Assembly: GCA_014841595.1 (NCBI GenBank)
Contig: JACYUE010000001.1
Coordinates: 2,406,996 to 2,470,995, forward strand
Source of the DNA: Oxalobacteraceae sp. CFBP 8761
Lineage (GTDB): Bacteria; Pseudomonadota; Gammaproteobacteria; Burkholderiales; Burkholderiaceae_D
Length of the DNA: 64,000 nt
Direction of reading: 5' to 3'
Positions within the stretch are counted from its first letter, which is position 1. Each line of letters opens with the position of its first letter. Of the stretch, positions 63,956 through 64,000 are shown piece after piece. The notes below the pieces were generated by a model. It worked only from the letters and a program-made list of their open reading frames with translations. It made no database searches and was not told the DNA's origin. The translations under genes were made by a program, and so were the position numbers.

Positions 63956-64000
63956 GGTGACGAACGAGAAAAAGCGGGACCCGCATTGTAGTCGACTTCC

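Overview
This window looks like chromosome of a high-G+C betaproteobacterium, most likely Oxalobacteraceae (Massilia/Telluria/Duganella type). The evidence is the gene families and their order: mltG-tmk-holB-pilZ-tatD, selO-msrB-yciB-bolA followed by two parvulins, tig-clpP-clpX-lon-hupB-ppiD, and hpnCDE. This is inference from gene content; no rRNA is present. Almost all of it is core genome. I see no prophage, CRISPR array, plasmid origin or obvious defence or biosynthetic island.

Layout. 1-4222 (minus): mltG, tmk, holB, a PilZ protein, a GNAT acetyltransferase and the 5' part of tatD. 4335-6462 (plus): ygfZ, a DUF4936 protein and an NRDE-family protein. 6483-14659: mostly lipid and CoA metabolism, with an SDR-SDR-Dabb operon, an MHS-type MFS transporter with a large periplasmic insertion, a FadB/FadJ-like bifunctional enzyme, a small YqaE membrane protein and an acyl-CoA ligase. 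14862-19955 (plus): selO, msrB, yciB, bolA, two tandem periplasmic parvulins and a GNAT protein. 19956-20337 holds no gene but carries inverted and direct repeats. 20338-24369: purL. 24604-28830 (plus): a receiver-TPR protein, a secreted TonB_C/Sel1 protein, a small membrane protein and a YdcF protein. 28827-39216: FKBP lipoprotein, 5-oxoprolinase/hydantoinase, nnr, a YbbA-type ATPase, arylesterase, mnmH and a GH3 glycosidase.

39357-49504 (minus) is the proteostasis block: ppiD, two identical tRNA-Asp genes, hupB, an intact IS1595-family element, lon, clpX, clpP, tig and tRNA-Leu. The order tig-clpP-clpX-lon-hupB-ppiD is the classical one; here it is interrupted by the IS and the tRNAs. 49663-53927 is an RND efflux pump (permease plus adaptor). 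54047-57191 is hpnC-hpnD-hpnE, converting farnesyl diphosphate to squalene. 57211-59027 is a small membrane protein, a DUF1700/HAAS protein and a GIN-domain protein. 59028-59210 holds two 64-bp palindromic repeats. 59211-63955 has a YeeE/YedE transporter, arfB, an unknown conserved protein, a TPR protein and a TIGR03862-type flavoprotein.

The points most worth a second look are the IS insertion into the T-tract of the lon terminator with an A8 target duplication, the two families of GGGTCAG-tipped repeats, the HAAS/GIN module, the receiver-TPR protein with Glu at the phospho-acceptor position, and the start site of selO. I did not find a convincing wholly new system.
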